From: Chersky-840 sp963764205
GTDB taxonomy: Bacteria > Actinomycetota > Acidimicrobiia > Acidimicrobiales > UBA8190
Direction: 5' to 3'
Assembly (NCBI GenBank): GCA_963764205.1
Contig: CAVXRN010000006.1
Span: 434,001 to 498,000, forward strand
Length of the DNA stretch: 64,000 nucleotides
Part shown: positions 39,880-47,736 of the stretch, one piece after another
Position numbering within the stretch: the first letter of the stretch is position 1
Layout: every line of letters starts with the position of its first letter
Notes under the pieces: generated by a model
Databases searched by the model: none
The model's input: the letters and a program-made list of their open reading frames with translations, nothing else
What the model was told of the DNA's origin: nothing
Made by a program: the position numbers and the translations under genes

Positions 39880-41221
39880 ATGAGCGACTACGACGTCATC
39901 GTCGTGGGGGGTGGCTCGCCGGGGGAGCACTGCGCGGGCGAGTTGGCCGACGGGGGGCTGCATGTCGCCCTCGTCGAACGTCAGTTGGTCGGGGGCGAAT
40001 GCTCGTATTGGGCGTGCATTCCTTCCAAGACGCTCCTGCGCCCGGGCGAAGCGGTGCAGGGCGCGCGACGCGGCGGCCAGCGCGCAGGTCGACGTCGCGG
40101 CGGCGTTGGCCTGGCGTGACTTCATGGTCTCGAACTACTCCGACGGCGGCCAGGAGCGCTGGCTGGCGGGCAAGGGCATCGATCTCCTGCGCGGCACGGG
40201 CCGGCTCGCCGGGGTGGGCGTGGTCGACGTGGACGGCGTGCAGCACACCGCCCGGCACATCGTCGTGGCGACGGGCTCGGACCCGGTCATTCCGCCGGTC
40301 CCGGGCCTGCGCGGGTTGGAAGGCATCTGGACCAACCGCGAGGTGACCGGCATGAAGGTCGTCCCGCGGCGGCTCCTCGTGCTCGGTGGGGGGCCCGTCG
40401 GCGTCGAGATGGCGCAGGCCGTGCGTCGCCTGGGCGGCGAGGTCGCCCTGGCCGAGGGGTCGAAGCACCTGCTGGCCCACGAGCCCGCGCCGTTGGGCGG
40501 GGCGCTGGCCGACGTGCTGCGCCGAGACGGTGTCGAGCTGGCACTCGGGGTCGAGGTCACCGGGGCCCGCCGTGACGGCGACGACTACCTCTTGGCGCTC
40601 GCCGACGGCCGCGAGTTGCGCGGTGACCGGCTGCTCGTGGCCACCGGCCGGCGTCCGCGTGTCGAAGGTCTCGGCCTGGACACCGTCGGCGTCGAGGCGA
40701 GCCCGCACGGCATCCCGGTCGACGCCTCGTTGCGCGTGGGTGAGGGTCTGTGGGCCGTCGGCGACGTCACTGGCGTGCGGCTGCTGACCCACGTGGGCAA
40801 ATACCAGGGCGAGGTCGTCGCATCCAACATTCTGGGCGAGCCCCGGGAGGCCAATTACGAGGCCATGCCGAGCGTGGTCTACACCGACCCGCAGGCGGCG
40901 TCGGTGGGCGCGGCGGGGGACCGTTACAACGCCACGGTGGCGCTCTCGGATGTGGCAAAAACCGCCACCTACACCCGTGCCTACGCCCAGTCCAATGGCT
41001 TTTTGACCCTGCTGAGCGACGGTGAACGGGTGACGGGCGCCTACGCGCTCGGCCCCGAGGCGGGTGAGTGGCTGCAGCAGGCCACGCTCGCCATCCGCGC
41101 ACGCGTGGCGCTCGCGGTGTTGCGCGACACCATCCAGCCATTTCCCACGTTCTCAGAGATCTACGTCGCCGCGCTCAAGGCGCTGTTGGGTCAGATCAAG
41201 GCAGGCCAACCGGCGGCGTAG
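39880..41221 (+). CDS. pyridine nucleotide-disulfide oxidoreductase, with a single-base frameshift
   Basis: From the ATG at 39880 the protein reads YDVIVVGGGSPGEHCAGELADGG (FAD loop) and GGECSYWACIPSKTLLRPGEAV, with the redox-active cysteine pair spaced by four residues. The frame then breaks. The next frame continues with ARDAAASAQVDVAAALAWRDF, an NAD(P)H loop (VLGGGPVGVEMAQAVRRLGG), a second FAD motif (GLWAVGDVTG) and the dimer domain. One surplus G in the GGG run at 40059-40061 explains the break; corrected length is about 446 residues. The C-terminal HPTxSE motif of lipoamide dehydrogenases reads PFPTFSE, so the usual catalytic histidine is a phenylalanine. The disulfide substrate is unknown, possibly the neighbouring peroxiredoxin or lipoyl protein. 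Confidence 0.82.
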
Positions 41222-41249
41222 AAGACGAGAGGCGAGCGAGGAGCAAGCC

Positions 41250-41841
41250 GTGCGAGCCGACATCGTGCCGGGCGGGGTCTTTCCCGACTACGAACTGACG
41301 GACCACACCAAGATCCGCCGCAAGCTCAGCGAGCTGCAAGGAATCGACCCCATGATCCTGGTGCTGTCACGCGGCAACTTCTGCCCCAAGGACCATCAAC
41401 AACTCCTCGAACTTGCTGCCTTCTACCCCAAGATCGTGGCCGGGTGCACGCAGATCGTCACCATCTCCACTGACAACATCCTGGTGAGCAACGACTTCCA
41501 CGAGTCCGTCGGCGCCCAGTGGGTCTTCCTCTCCGACGCCGGCCGCAAGGTGCAGAAAGACCTCGAGATCCAGGAGTACACCGACCCCCACAACGACCCC
41601 ATGATCCCCCATACCCTGGTACTCAAACCGGGGCTCGTCATCCACAGTGTCTACAAACGGCTACTGGTTCTGGGGCCGGCCTTCGATCGACGAACTGCGG
41701 CGTGATCTTCGCGCCGTCACACGCGAGGTCCGCGCCGACTGGGACCTGAGCTCGCCCGGCCTCAGAGAGAACTACGACGCCGGCGATCGTGTCATGCACT
41801 ACGACTACATAAAGGCCGACCTCCGTCCGAGGCCGGGGTGA
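41250..41841 (+). CDS. AhpC/TSA-like peroxiredoxin, with a single-base frameshift
   Basis: This starts at a GTG with GAGGAG six bases upstream. The protein reads IVPGGVFPDYELTDHTKIRRKLSELQG, then ILVLSRGNFCPKDHQQL with the peroxidatic cysteine, then TISTDNILVSNDFHESVG and PHTLVLKPGLVIHSVY. There the frame breaks, and the next frame supplies NGYWFWGRPSIDELRRDLRAV to the stop at 41841. Removing one A from the AAA at 41655-41657 restores about 196 residues. It should reduce peroxides using thiols; the CPKD motif lacks a second nearby cysteine. It is placed directly after the disulfide reductase and convergent with an H-protein gene. Confidence 0.83.
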
Positions 41842-41844
41842 CGA

Positions 41845-42234
41845 TCACGACGCGACCATCGCCGCGTATTCCCCCGAGCTCATGAGCGAGTCGGACTCCG
41901 ACGGATCCGCCAGCTTCACCCGCACGAGCCAACCCCGCCCGTAGGGGTCCTCGTTGACCGTCGCGGGAGCAGCGCCCAGCGCGTCGTTGACCTCGAGGAT
42001 CTCGCCCGACAGGGGGGCATACAAGTCCGAGACCGCCTTCAGCGACTCGATGTCGGCGTAGGCCTGATCCCGTGTCACCACCGCACCCGTCGCGGGTGGG
42101 TCGACGTGGACGATCTCCTGCAGGGAGTCCTGTGCGTACCACGTGATCCCGAAGGTGGCCTCCGGTCCTTCTATGCGCGCCCACCCGTGCTCCGGGTGGT
42201 AGCGCAGGTCGTCCGGATAGCGGCCGTCTGCCAC
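41845..42234 (-). CDS. gcvH: glycine cleavage system H protein-like lipoyl carrier
   Basis: This encodes 129 residues. The biotinyl/lipoyl fold is clear, with TFGITWYAQDSLQEIVHVDPPATGAVV and the lipoyl-lysine site K66 in ADIESLKAVSDLYAPLSGEILEVND. NEDPYGRGWLVRVKL and MSSGEYAAMV complete the family pattern. In glycine cleavage it carries the aminomethyl group between the P, T and L proteins. No gcvP or gcvT is visible here. Its neighbours are a dihydrolipoamide-dehydrogenase-like reductase and a peroxiredoxin, so a redox role for the lipoyl arm is possible but unproven. Confidence 0.92.
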   Translation of the reverse strand: MADGRYPDDLRYHPEHGWARIEGPEATFGITWYAQDSLQEIVHVDPPATGAVVTRDQAYADIESLKAVSDLYAPLSGEILEVNDALGAAPATVNEDPYGRGWLVRVKLADPSESDSLMSSGEYAAMVAS

Positions 42235-42258
42235 GTCGGTCGTCCTCGGCGCGGCGGG

Positions 42259-42906
42259 TCAGGCACCCGAGATGGTCAGTGGTGCAGGAAAGTCCACAAG
42301 AGGTCGACCCGGGAGGTAGTCGGACGGAACGGCACCCACCGCACCGTACGACTCGACGACGAAAATGTCGGACGCCTTGTCGTTCTCGTCCACGTCGACG
42401 CCGCACAGCGCTACGTCCGTCGCTTCGTCGAAGGAGGCGGAAGCCTGGATCTGACCAGCCCGTAGGGCTTCGTAGACCGATAGTGGGGGACGACCGACCA
42501 GCGCGTACTGACAGCCGTCGCGCACGGTCCCGACCTTGCGACCCACCATGATGTGATGGTGTCCGTCGTCGATCACGTACACGGTGTCATCACCGTCGCC
42601 GAAGGCCTCTCGTATCCGCTTGGGGGGAAAGCCCACGATCTCGGACCACTGCACGTGACGGCGATCCTTCATGGCCCACAAGGGGCACGCGGGAATCGTT
42701 CCCTCCGGCTCGTCCTCATCCAGTGGGCTCGACTGATCCGGCACAGGAAGTGGCTCTCCCACGCCGATGGGCCCGGGCGAGAATCCATCGGTGACGTCGG
42801 GCGGCTTCCACGGCTCCGCCCCGCCGGGTGCCTCGTCCGTCGGGCCGTCAGGTCGGGGCCCGCCACCGACTCCGAGGGGGGCCTCGGGCCGCACATCGTC
42901 CGTCAT
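42259..42906 (-). CDS. hypothetical protein with proline/glycine-rich N-terminus
   Basis: The 215-residue protein starts at the ATG at 42906 with AAGGAG five bases upstream, preferred over the TTG five codons earlier. Residues 1-75 are disordered, rich in Pro, Gly, Glu and Asp. The remainder is a compact domain: PACPLWAMKDRRHVQWSEIVGFPPKRIREAFGDGDDTVYVIDDGHHHIMVGRKVG and CQYALVGRPPLSVYEALRAG. It has no signal peptide or membrane helix. I do not recognise the family. It is divergent from the GHMP kinase gene. Confidence 0.6.
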   Translation of the reverse strand: MTDDVRPEAPLGVGGGPRPDGPTDEAPGGAEPWKPPDVTDGFSPGPIGVGEPLPVPDQSSPLDEDEPEGTIPACPLWAMKDRRHVQWSEIVGFPPKRIREAFGDGDDTVYVIDDGHHHIMVGRKVGTVRDGCQYALVGRPPLSVYEALRAGQIQASASFDEATDVALCGVDVDENDKASDIFVVESYGAVGAVPSDYLPGRPLVDFPAPLTISGA

Positions 42907-43007
42907 CGGCGCTCCTTCCAAAGGCCTTCCGACATTGACAAGTTAGCAATGCGTCCGACAGAGCGGATCTGGCCAGCGGACCCGGGCGAGGCAATACTCG
43001 TCGGTGC

Positions 43008-44009
43008 GTGCCCACGGTCGTTGAAGCATCGGCTCCGGTCCGGATCTGTGACATCGGTGGCTGGACGGACACGTGGTTCGGCGGACCGGGGCGTGTCCTC
43101 AACATCGCCGTGAGTCCGGGAGTCGAAGTCGTGATTCGCACGACAGCCGGCCCCGCCCCGGTGATGCTCGACGTGGAGACCTTCGGCGACCGGTACCCGA
43201 TCGTCCCCGGCGCCTCGCGAGTTGCCCGACACCCACTGCTGGAAGCGGCCATCGACGCCTTGCCACCACCGGGAAACGTCTCGATCGAGGTGAGCGTCCG
43301 TTCCGCCGTGCCGGCCGGATGCGGTGCCGGCACGTCCGCAGCCGTTGCAGTTGCGTTGGTGGGCGGGCTCGCGGCGATACGGGGTCAGCGAATGTCACGG
43401 CGCGAGGTTGCGTACGAAGCCCATCGGCTCGAAGTCGACGTCCTGGGTGCCCAGAGCGGAATCCAGGACCAATTGAGCGCGGCGTTCGGCGGCATCAACT
43501 ATCTGGAGATCGATCACTACCCACGAGCAATGGTGCACGACGTCCCCGCATGGGACGAACTCGGCACCTGTCTGACGCTGGTATTTCTGGGTCGCGCCCA
43601 TCACTCATCGGCGGTGCACCGCCAGGTGATCGAGGACGCCGCGCATCGCGGTTCAGCATCGTTTGCGCAGCTTCGGGAGGCCGCAGAGGCGGCTCGCGAC
43701 GCCGTCGTCGTGCGGGACCTGTCCGCCTTCGGTCACACGATGATCGCCAACACCGAGGCACAGCTGAGCCTGCACCCTGACCTCGTGGGTGTGGATGCCC
43801 AACGGGTGATCCAGTGTGCGGCGGCGCAGGGGGCGATCGGATGGAAGGTCAACGGGGCTGGAGGGGACGGCGGCTCGGTGACGATCTTGAACGCCTCCTC
43901 GAGTGCCAAAGCGTTGCTCGAGCCTCGAGTGACCGAGTTGGACTCGAGCTATCGGGTCCTTCCGATCCAGATGAGCCCCACCGGACTTCAGGTCAAGACA
44001 CTCCGATAG
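43008..44009 (+). CDS. GHMP-family sugar kinase
   Basis: The 333-residue protein starts at GTG. The N-terminus ASAPVRICDIGGWTDTWFGGPGRVLNIAVSPGVEV is the substrate-side motif of GHMP kinases of the HddA/fucokinase-like type. The ATP-binding loop is VPAGCGAGTSAAVAVALVGGLAA. DVLGAQSGIQDQLSAAFGG follows, and KVNGAGGDGGSVTIL is the third motif. D-glycero-D-manno-heptose 7-phosphate kinase or a related sugar-1-kinase is the best guess. No heptose or nucleotide-sugar genes are adjacent, so the substrate stays open. Confidence 0.85.
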   Translation: MPTVVEASAPVRICDIGGWTDTWFGGPGRVLNIAVSPGVEVVIRTTAGPAPVMLDVETFGDRYPIVPGASRVARHPLLEAAIDALPPPGNVSIEVSVRSAVPAGCGAGTSAAVAVALVGGLAAIRGQRMSRREVAYEAHRLEVDVLGAQSGIQDQLSAAFGGINYLEIDHYPRAMVHDVPAWDELGTCLTLVFLGRAHHSSAVHRQVIEDAAHRGSASFAQLREAAEAARDAVVVRDLSAFGHTMIANTEAQLSLHPDLVGVDAQRVIQCAAAQGAIGWKVNGAGGDGGSVTILNASSSAKALLEPRVTELDSSYRVLPIQMSPTGLQVKTLR

Positions 44010-44023
44010 GAAGTTCGTCGTCG

Positions 44024-45925
44024 CTAACGTCCCAGGACCCAGGCGAGCGCCGCCACGCCGCGCCGCCATCCTGTTAGGGCGCACCGATGTGCGGTACCCA
44101 TCCACCGCGACGAAGCGGCCAGCAATCGCCGGTCGGAGCCGGCCAAGCCGGAGTACCAGAACGTTCGGCCGTCGGTGGCTGCCGGCGGAGGGGCGCGTCC
44201 TGGATTGAGGAGTAGCGCGAGCGCGATCATGACAATGACGATGAGGAGGATGACGAGCGAGCTCTGGAGTGCGATGCTCGAGGCCGTGTCATCGCTTGTC
44301 GTCGCCAGTGGGGTCTGCACGACGGGCGGGTTACTGCTCACCCCATCGTTTCCCTGAGCCGTGTTCGGTGCGACGCCGCCCGCTGCGTTTGGCACCAACG
44401 GCGTCACGTGGGAGGGAATCGTCACGGTCGGACCGGCGGCGGCCTGCGTGGTGCCGAGCGCGGCCCCAGACGTCGCACCTGCGCTCGGCGAAGTCGAAGG
44501 CGAACGGGTTGCGGCGGGCAGTGCCGCTGCCACCTTGGGAGTGTGGGAGACAGCCACAGACGACGTGTCATTGCCTGATGCGGATGCGGATGCGGATGCG
44601 GATGCGGATGCGGCCGTGGCCGAACTCGAGCTGGCCGTCTCAGGGGTGGCCGCCCCCGACGTCGGCGCACTTGGTGACGGCCAGGAGACCGGACCCGGTG
44701 TCGTCGCCGGCGGAACTGGTTGGTCCGATGTCTGGGACGGTTGGGTCGGGGACGCGACGGTCGTCGAGCCCGAGTTGGTCGTAGCGGGGGTGGTCGGCTC
44801 CGACGTCGACCCGCTCGCCGGTGGTGAAGAGACCGGGCCCGGACTCGCCGGGGGAGGAACCGGTTGGTTCGACGTCTGCGACGATTGTGTCGGGGACGTG
44901 GACTGTTGTGGGGGGGCGCTGGCGGAGGTGGGATTCGTCGTCGGCGGGGTGGCGGTGGCGGCGGCACCGTCGAAGAAGAATGCGTTTCCGCTGCTGTCGA
45001 CGGCGACGCAGGTCACACTGGAGCACGAGACGGCGTTGAGATTCCCCAGCAGGTCGAGCAGTGTGGGCGCCGACCACGAAGAGCCGTTGGAGGTCAAGAC
45101 GTTGCCGAAGCGGTCCACTGCCGTGCACGACGCATCGACACACGCCACCGCAGTCAACCCCCCGAGGGGGTCGACGCGGGTCAACGGAGACCACGCCGAC
45201 CCGTTGTAACTGCTCTCGTCCCCATAGAAGTCCACAGCGACACAGGTAGCGCTCGGTGTGCAGGAAACCGACGAGAAGAACAAGCCGAACGGGTCGATCA
45301 TCTGTGGTGCCGACCAGGCCGCGCCGTTGAACGTGAGCGCTCGGCCCGAGTAATCGACCGCGAGACAGAACGAGCTCGACGCGCACGAGACCGAGCTGAG
45401 TGCACCCGAGGAGTCGACGAGCTTCGGAGCGGACCAGGAGGTTCCGTTGAACGTGATCGCTTGGCCCGAGTAGTCGACGGCGAGGCAGAAAGAAGAGCTC
45501 GCGCACGAGACCGAGCTGAGTGCACCTGAGGAGTCGACGAGCTTCGGCGTCGACCATGCGGTTCCGTTGAACGTGAGCGCTTGGCCCGAGGAGTCGACGG
45601 CGACGCAGAAAGAAGAGCTCGCGCACGAGATCGAGGTCGGGGTGCCCGACGAGTCGATGGGCGTGGCCGGCGACCAGGACGCGCCGTTCGAGGTCCACTC
45701 TTCTCCACTCGCGCTCACTGCGGTGCAGCCGGATGTCGAGACGCACGAAACCGCGGTCATCTGGCTCGATTCAGGAAGTCCACCGCTCGCGCCGGCGTTG
45801 GCGGCGGCCGTCAGCGTCCAGCCGGCGACGAGCCCGGCGATGATCACGACCCCTGCCAGCGCCCGCATGGTGCGCGCTCGCGTTCCGACCAGTTGATCGG
45901 TGTCAGGTCCCCAGCTGTTGCGCAT
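44024..45925 (-). CDS. exported, membrane-anchored seven-repeat beta-propeller-like surface protein
   Basis: The 633-residue protein starts at the ATG at 45925 with GGAG six bases upstream. A signal helix (about 22-42) ends in AANAGA. Residues 56-320 hold seven repeats of about 40 residues with the consensus L(S/T)xVSCxxxxxCxAVDxxGxxxTxNGxxWSxPxxxD. Each has two cysteines five to six residues apart that could form a disulfide. Seven units suggest one closed seven-bladed propeller. Residues 320-560 are a Ser/Thr/Pro-rich stalk with low-complexity runs. A membrane helix (SSLVILLIVIVMIALALLL) and a basic tail of about 45 residues follow. It looks like a stalked cell-surface binding protein; the ligand is unknown. 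The copies vary little at the DNA level, so the array is probably recombining. Confidence 0.78.
   Translation of the reverse strand: MRNSWGPDTDQLVGTRARTMRALAGVVIIAGLVAGWTLTAAANAGASGGLPESSQMTAVSCVSTSGCTAVSASGEEWTSNGASWSPATPIDSSGTPTSISCASSSFCVAVDSSGQALTFNGTAWSTPKLVDSSGALSSVSCASSSFCLAVDYSGQAITFNGTSWSAPKLVDSSGALSSVSCASSSFCLAVDYSGRALTFNGAAWSAPQMIDPFGLFFSSVSCTPSATCVAVDFYGDESSYNGSAWSPLTRVDPLGGLTAVACVDASCTAVDRFGNVLTSNGSSWSAPTLLDLLGNLNAVSCSSVTCVAVDSSGNAFFFDGAAATATPPTTNPTSASAPPQQSTSPTQSSQTSNQPVPPPASPGPVSSPPASGSTSEPTTPATTNSGSTTVASPTQPSQTSDQPVPPATTPGPVSWPSPSAPTSGAATPETASSSSATAASASASASASASGNDTSSVAVSHTPKVAAALPAATRSPSTSPSAGATSGAALGTTQAAAGPTVTIPSHVTPLVPNAAGGVAPNTAQGNDGVSSNPPVVQTPLATTSDDTASSIALQSSLVILLIVIVMIALALLLNPGRAPPPAATDGRTFWYSGLAGSDRRLLAASSRWMGTAHRCALTGWRRGVAALAWVLGR
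44577..44612 (-). repeat. six tandem hexamers in the stalk of the propeller protein
   Basis: GATGCG is repeated six times on the plus strand, encoding alternating Ala-Ser on the minus strand. It sits in the flexible stalk region. Changing the copy number would only lengthen or shorten the stalk. Confidence 0.9.
44966..45760 (-). repeat. seven ~120-bp coding repeats of the propeller protein
   Basis: Seven head-to-tail units of about 120 bases each encode one 40-residue blade. The units between about 45340 and 45640 are nearly identical (shared GAGACCGAGCTGAGTGCACC and GAGGAGTCGACGAGCTTCGG), whereas the first and the last three have diverged. This implies recent amplification in the middle of the array. 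Confidence 0.82.
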
Positions 45926-46255
45926 TTCGTACTCCAGGTGGCAACTCAATGACCGCTCGGGGCACGGCCCAGCGTGTTGCCACTCCTGATTCTTCAAGAC
46001 GCACGGCGAGTGTCAAGTCGCCCCACCCAGAGTCCGGATCCCGCTCCTCTCAGCGCGCAGGTCGATATGCCCTTTGTGACCGTGCACGTCCATGGACGAG
46101 CGTTGATGGTCCGGCTCGTCTCGAGCGCGACGAGCGGTATTTCAACAACGAGCGGCATTGCCCATGGTGTCGATCACGGGTTCTCGGGACCGTGATGGCG
46201 AAGCGTGGTCATCGCAGCGAGGGACAGTTGTCGCGGTGGGTGGTAGTACGGGGCC
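45926..46255. other. 330-base intergenic region between divergent genes
   Basis: No convincing coding frame, RNA gene or repeat is seen. It must contain the promoters of the surface protein (leftward) and the polyphosphate kinase (rightward). The stretch 46130-46190 (GGTATTTCAACAACGAGCGGCATTG) is somewhat AT-richer than its surroundings and is the best candidate promoter core. Confidence 0.4.
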
Positions 46256-47188
46256 ATGTCCTCCTCAACCGAAATCCTGGATCTGGACCTCGACCTGGGG
46301 GAATACCTCGACCAGCTGATGCTCGACGAGAACGACGACGAGGACGAGCCCGTCCTGCGCTGGCGTGACGGGCGCCTCGTCGACACGTGGCGAGAGGGCT
46401 ATCCCTATCTCGAGCGGATGCCCCGGCCGGAGTACGAGGTCGTCAAGCGGGAGTTACAGATCGAGCTGCTCAAGCTCCAGAACTGGATCAAGGACACCGG
46501 CCGCCGACTCGTGATCCTCTTCGAGGGGCGCGACGCGGCGGGCAAGGGCGGCACGATCAAGCGGTTCACCGAACATCTCAATCCTAGAGGGGCCGACGTG
46601 GTGGCCCTCGAGAAGCCGTCGCGACGTGAGCGGGGACAGTGGTACTTCCAGCGCTACGTGGCCCGTCTCCCGTCCGCGGCGGAGATGGTGCTGTTCGACC
46701 GGTCTTGGTACAACCGAGCGGGGGTCGAACGAGTCATGGGCTTCTGCACCGACGACGAGTACGAGCGATTCATGGTCGACGCACCCCTGTTCGAGGAGAT
46801 GCTCGTGCGGAACCACATCGACCTGATCAAGTTCTGGTTCTCGGTCTCCCAAGCCGAGCAGCGCACTCGTTTCCTGATCCGCCGGATCGACCCGGTGCGC
46901 CAATGGAAGCTCTCCCCCACAGACCTCGCCTCGCTCGCCCGCTGGGACGATTACACCAAGGCCAAGGAGGCCATGTTCGCCGGGACCGACACCGAGGTTG
47001 CCCCATGGACGGTGGTCAAGAGCAACGACAAGAAGCGGGCCCGTATCAACGCCATGCGCCATGTCCTGTCGCAGTTCGACTATCCGCGTCGCGATGATGC
47101 CGTTGTCGCCACCGTCGACCCGCTCGTCGTCGGCCCGGCGTCGAGCGTGTACGAGCACGGCGAAACCCCGTCAGAGCGCGCCTCGTAG
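46256..47188 (+). CDS. ppk2: polyphosphate kinase 2 (PPK2 family)
   Basis: This encodes 310 residues. An acidic N-terminus (LDLDLDLGEYLDQLMLDENDDEDE) precedes the catalytic domain. That domain has the Walker A motif FEGRDAAGKGGTIKRF, the PPK2 signature EKPSRRERGQWYFQRYV, the Walker B-like VLFDRSWYNRAGVERVMGFC and the lid KFWFSVSQAEQRTRF. SPTDLASLARWDDYTKAKEAMF and APWTVVKSNDKKRARIN complete the family. Single-domain proteins of this length usually transfer phosphate between polyphosphate and nucleoside diphosphates. Together with the PPGK-like kinase at 14.6 kb it points to active polyphosphate metabolism. Confidence 0.95.
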   Translation: MSSSTEILDLDLDLGEYLDQLMLDENDDEDEPVLRWRDGRLVDTWREGYPYLERMPRPEYEVVKRELQIELLKLQNWIKDTGRRLVILFEGRDAAGKGGTIKRFTEHLNPRGADVVALEKPSRRERGQWYFQRYVARLPSAAEMVLFDRSWYNRAGVERVMGFCTDDEYERFMVDAPLFEEMLVRNHIDLIKFWFSVSQAEQRTRFLIRRIDPVRQWKLSPTDLASLARWDDYTKAKEAMFAGTDTEVAPWTVVKSNDKKRARINAMRHVLSQFDYPRRDDAVVATVDPLVVGPASSVYEHGETPSERAS

Positions 47189-47220
47189 AGCCACGAGGTC
47201 AGATCCTGCCCGACCCGAGA

Positions 47221-47547
47221 TCAGGGCTTGACGACGGTCCAACCGCGACGCCGAAGCTCCTGGGCGAGCTCATCGGCAGGCATGCGTCGCACCAAGTGCC
47301 CTGTCGGAGACGGTCGAACGACCGGACCGGCCGCGTCAACCGGCTCGCGGATCTCTGTGTCCTGCAACTGGCCGATGATCTGCGCCGCCTCGTCACGCGT
47401 GAACTTGCCTCCCGCCTGACGCTGTGTGAACCCCATAGGGCCCCGCGCCAGTCGCAGGTTGTCATGGCCTGCTTCTTTGAGCAACGTCAACAGCTCCCGC
47501 AGTTGGCTCGCCGAGGCAGGCGGGCCCGATTGTTGACCGAACGCCAT
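47221..47547 (-). CDS. small hypothetical helical protein
   Basis: This encodes 108 residues. The sequence is predicted mostly helical: ASQLRELLTLLKEAGHDNLRLARGPMGFTQRQAGGKFTRDEAAQIIGQLQ, and a second part ending LVRRMPADELAQELRRRGWTVVKP. The closing segment resembles a short C-terminal motif seen in other small actinobacterial proteins of unknown role. There is no cysteine pair or signal peptide. It is convergent with ppk2. Coding potential is supported by codon pattern and length only. Confidence 0.55.
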   Translation of the reverse strand: MAFGQQSGPPASASQLRELLTLLKEAGHDNLRLARGPMGFTQRQAGGKFTRDEAAQIIGQLQDTEIREPVDAAGPVVRPSPTGHLVRRMPADELAQELRRRGWTVVKP

Positions 47548-47736
47548 GGTTCCAGTCTTGCCGGACCTCTGCGCCCGGCGCGTGATGGCGGAGCCGGGCC
47601 TGAAACCCGACGTGTCAGTCGAGCGTGCTGGGCTCCGACCCGTAGCGACGTCGTGGCAGACTGAGTCCTGTCACAGGGGGCAGCACATGGCACAACGTCG
47701 GGACGGTCGACCCGAGCGGATCGAGGCAGACGGCTC

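Noticed and set aside
33151..42000. Integrative genomic island starting at tRNA-Arg
   Set aside because: No integrase, excisionase or direct repeat of the tRNA 3' end was found within the window, so the suggestion is kept only as a check, not as a feature.
41845..42234. Glycine cleavage operon
   Set aside because: Only the H protein is present. P and T protein genes are absent from both sides, so the pathway cannot be claimed here.
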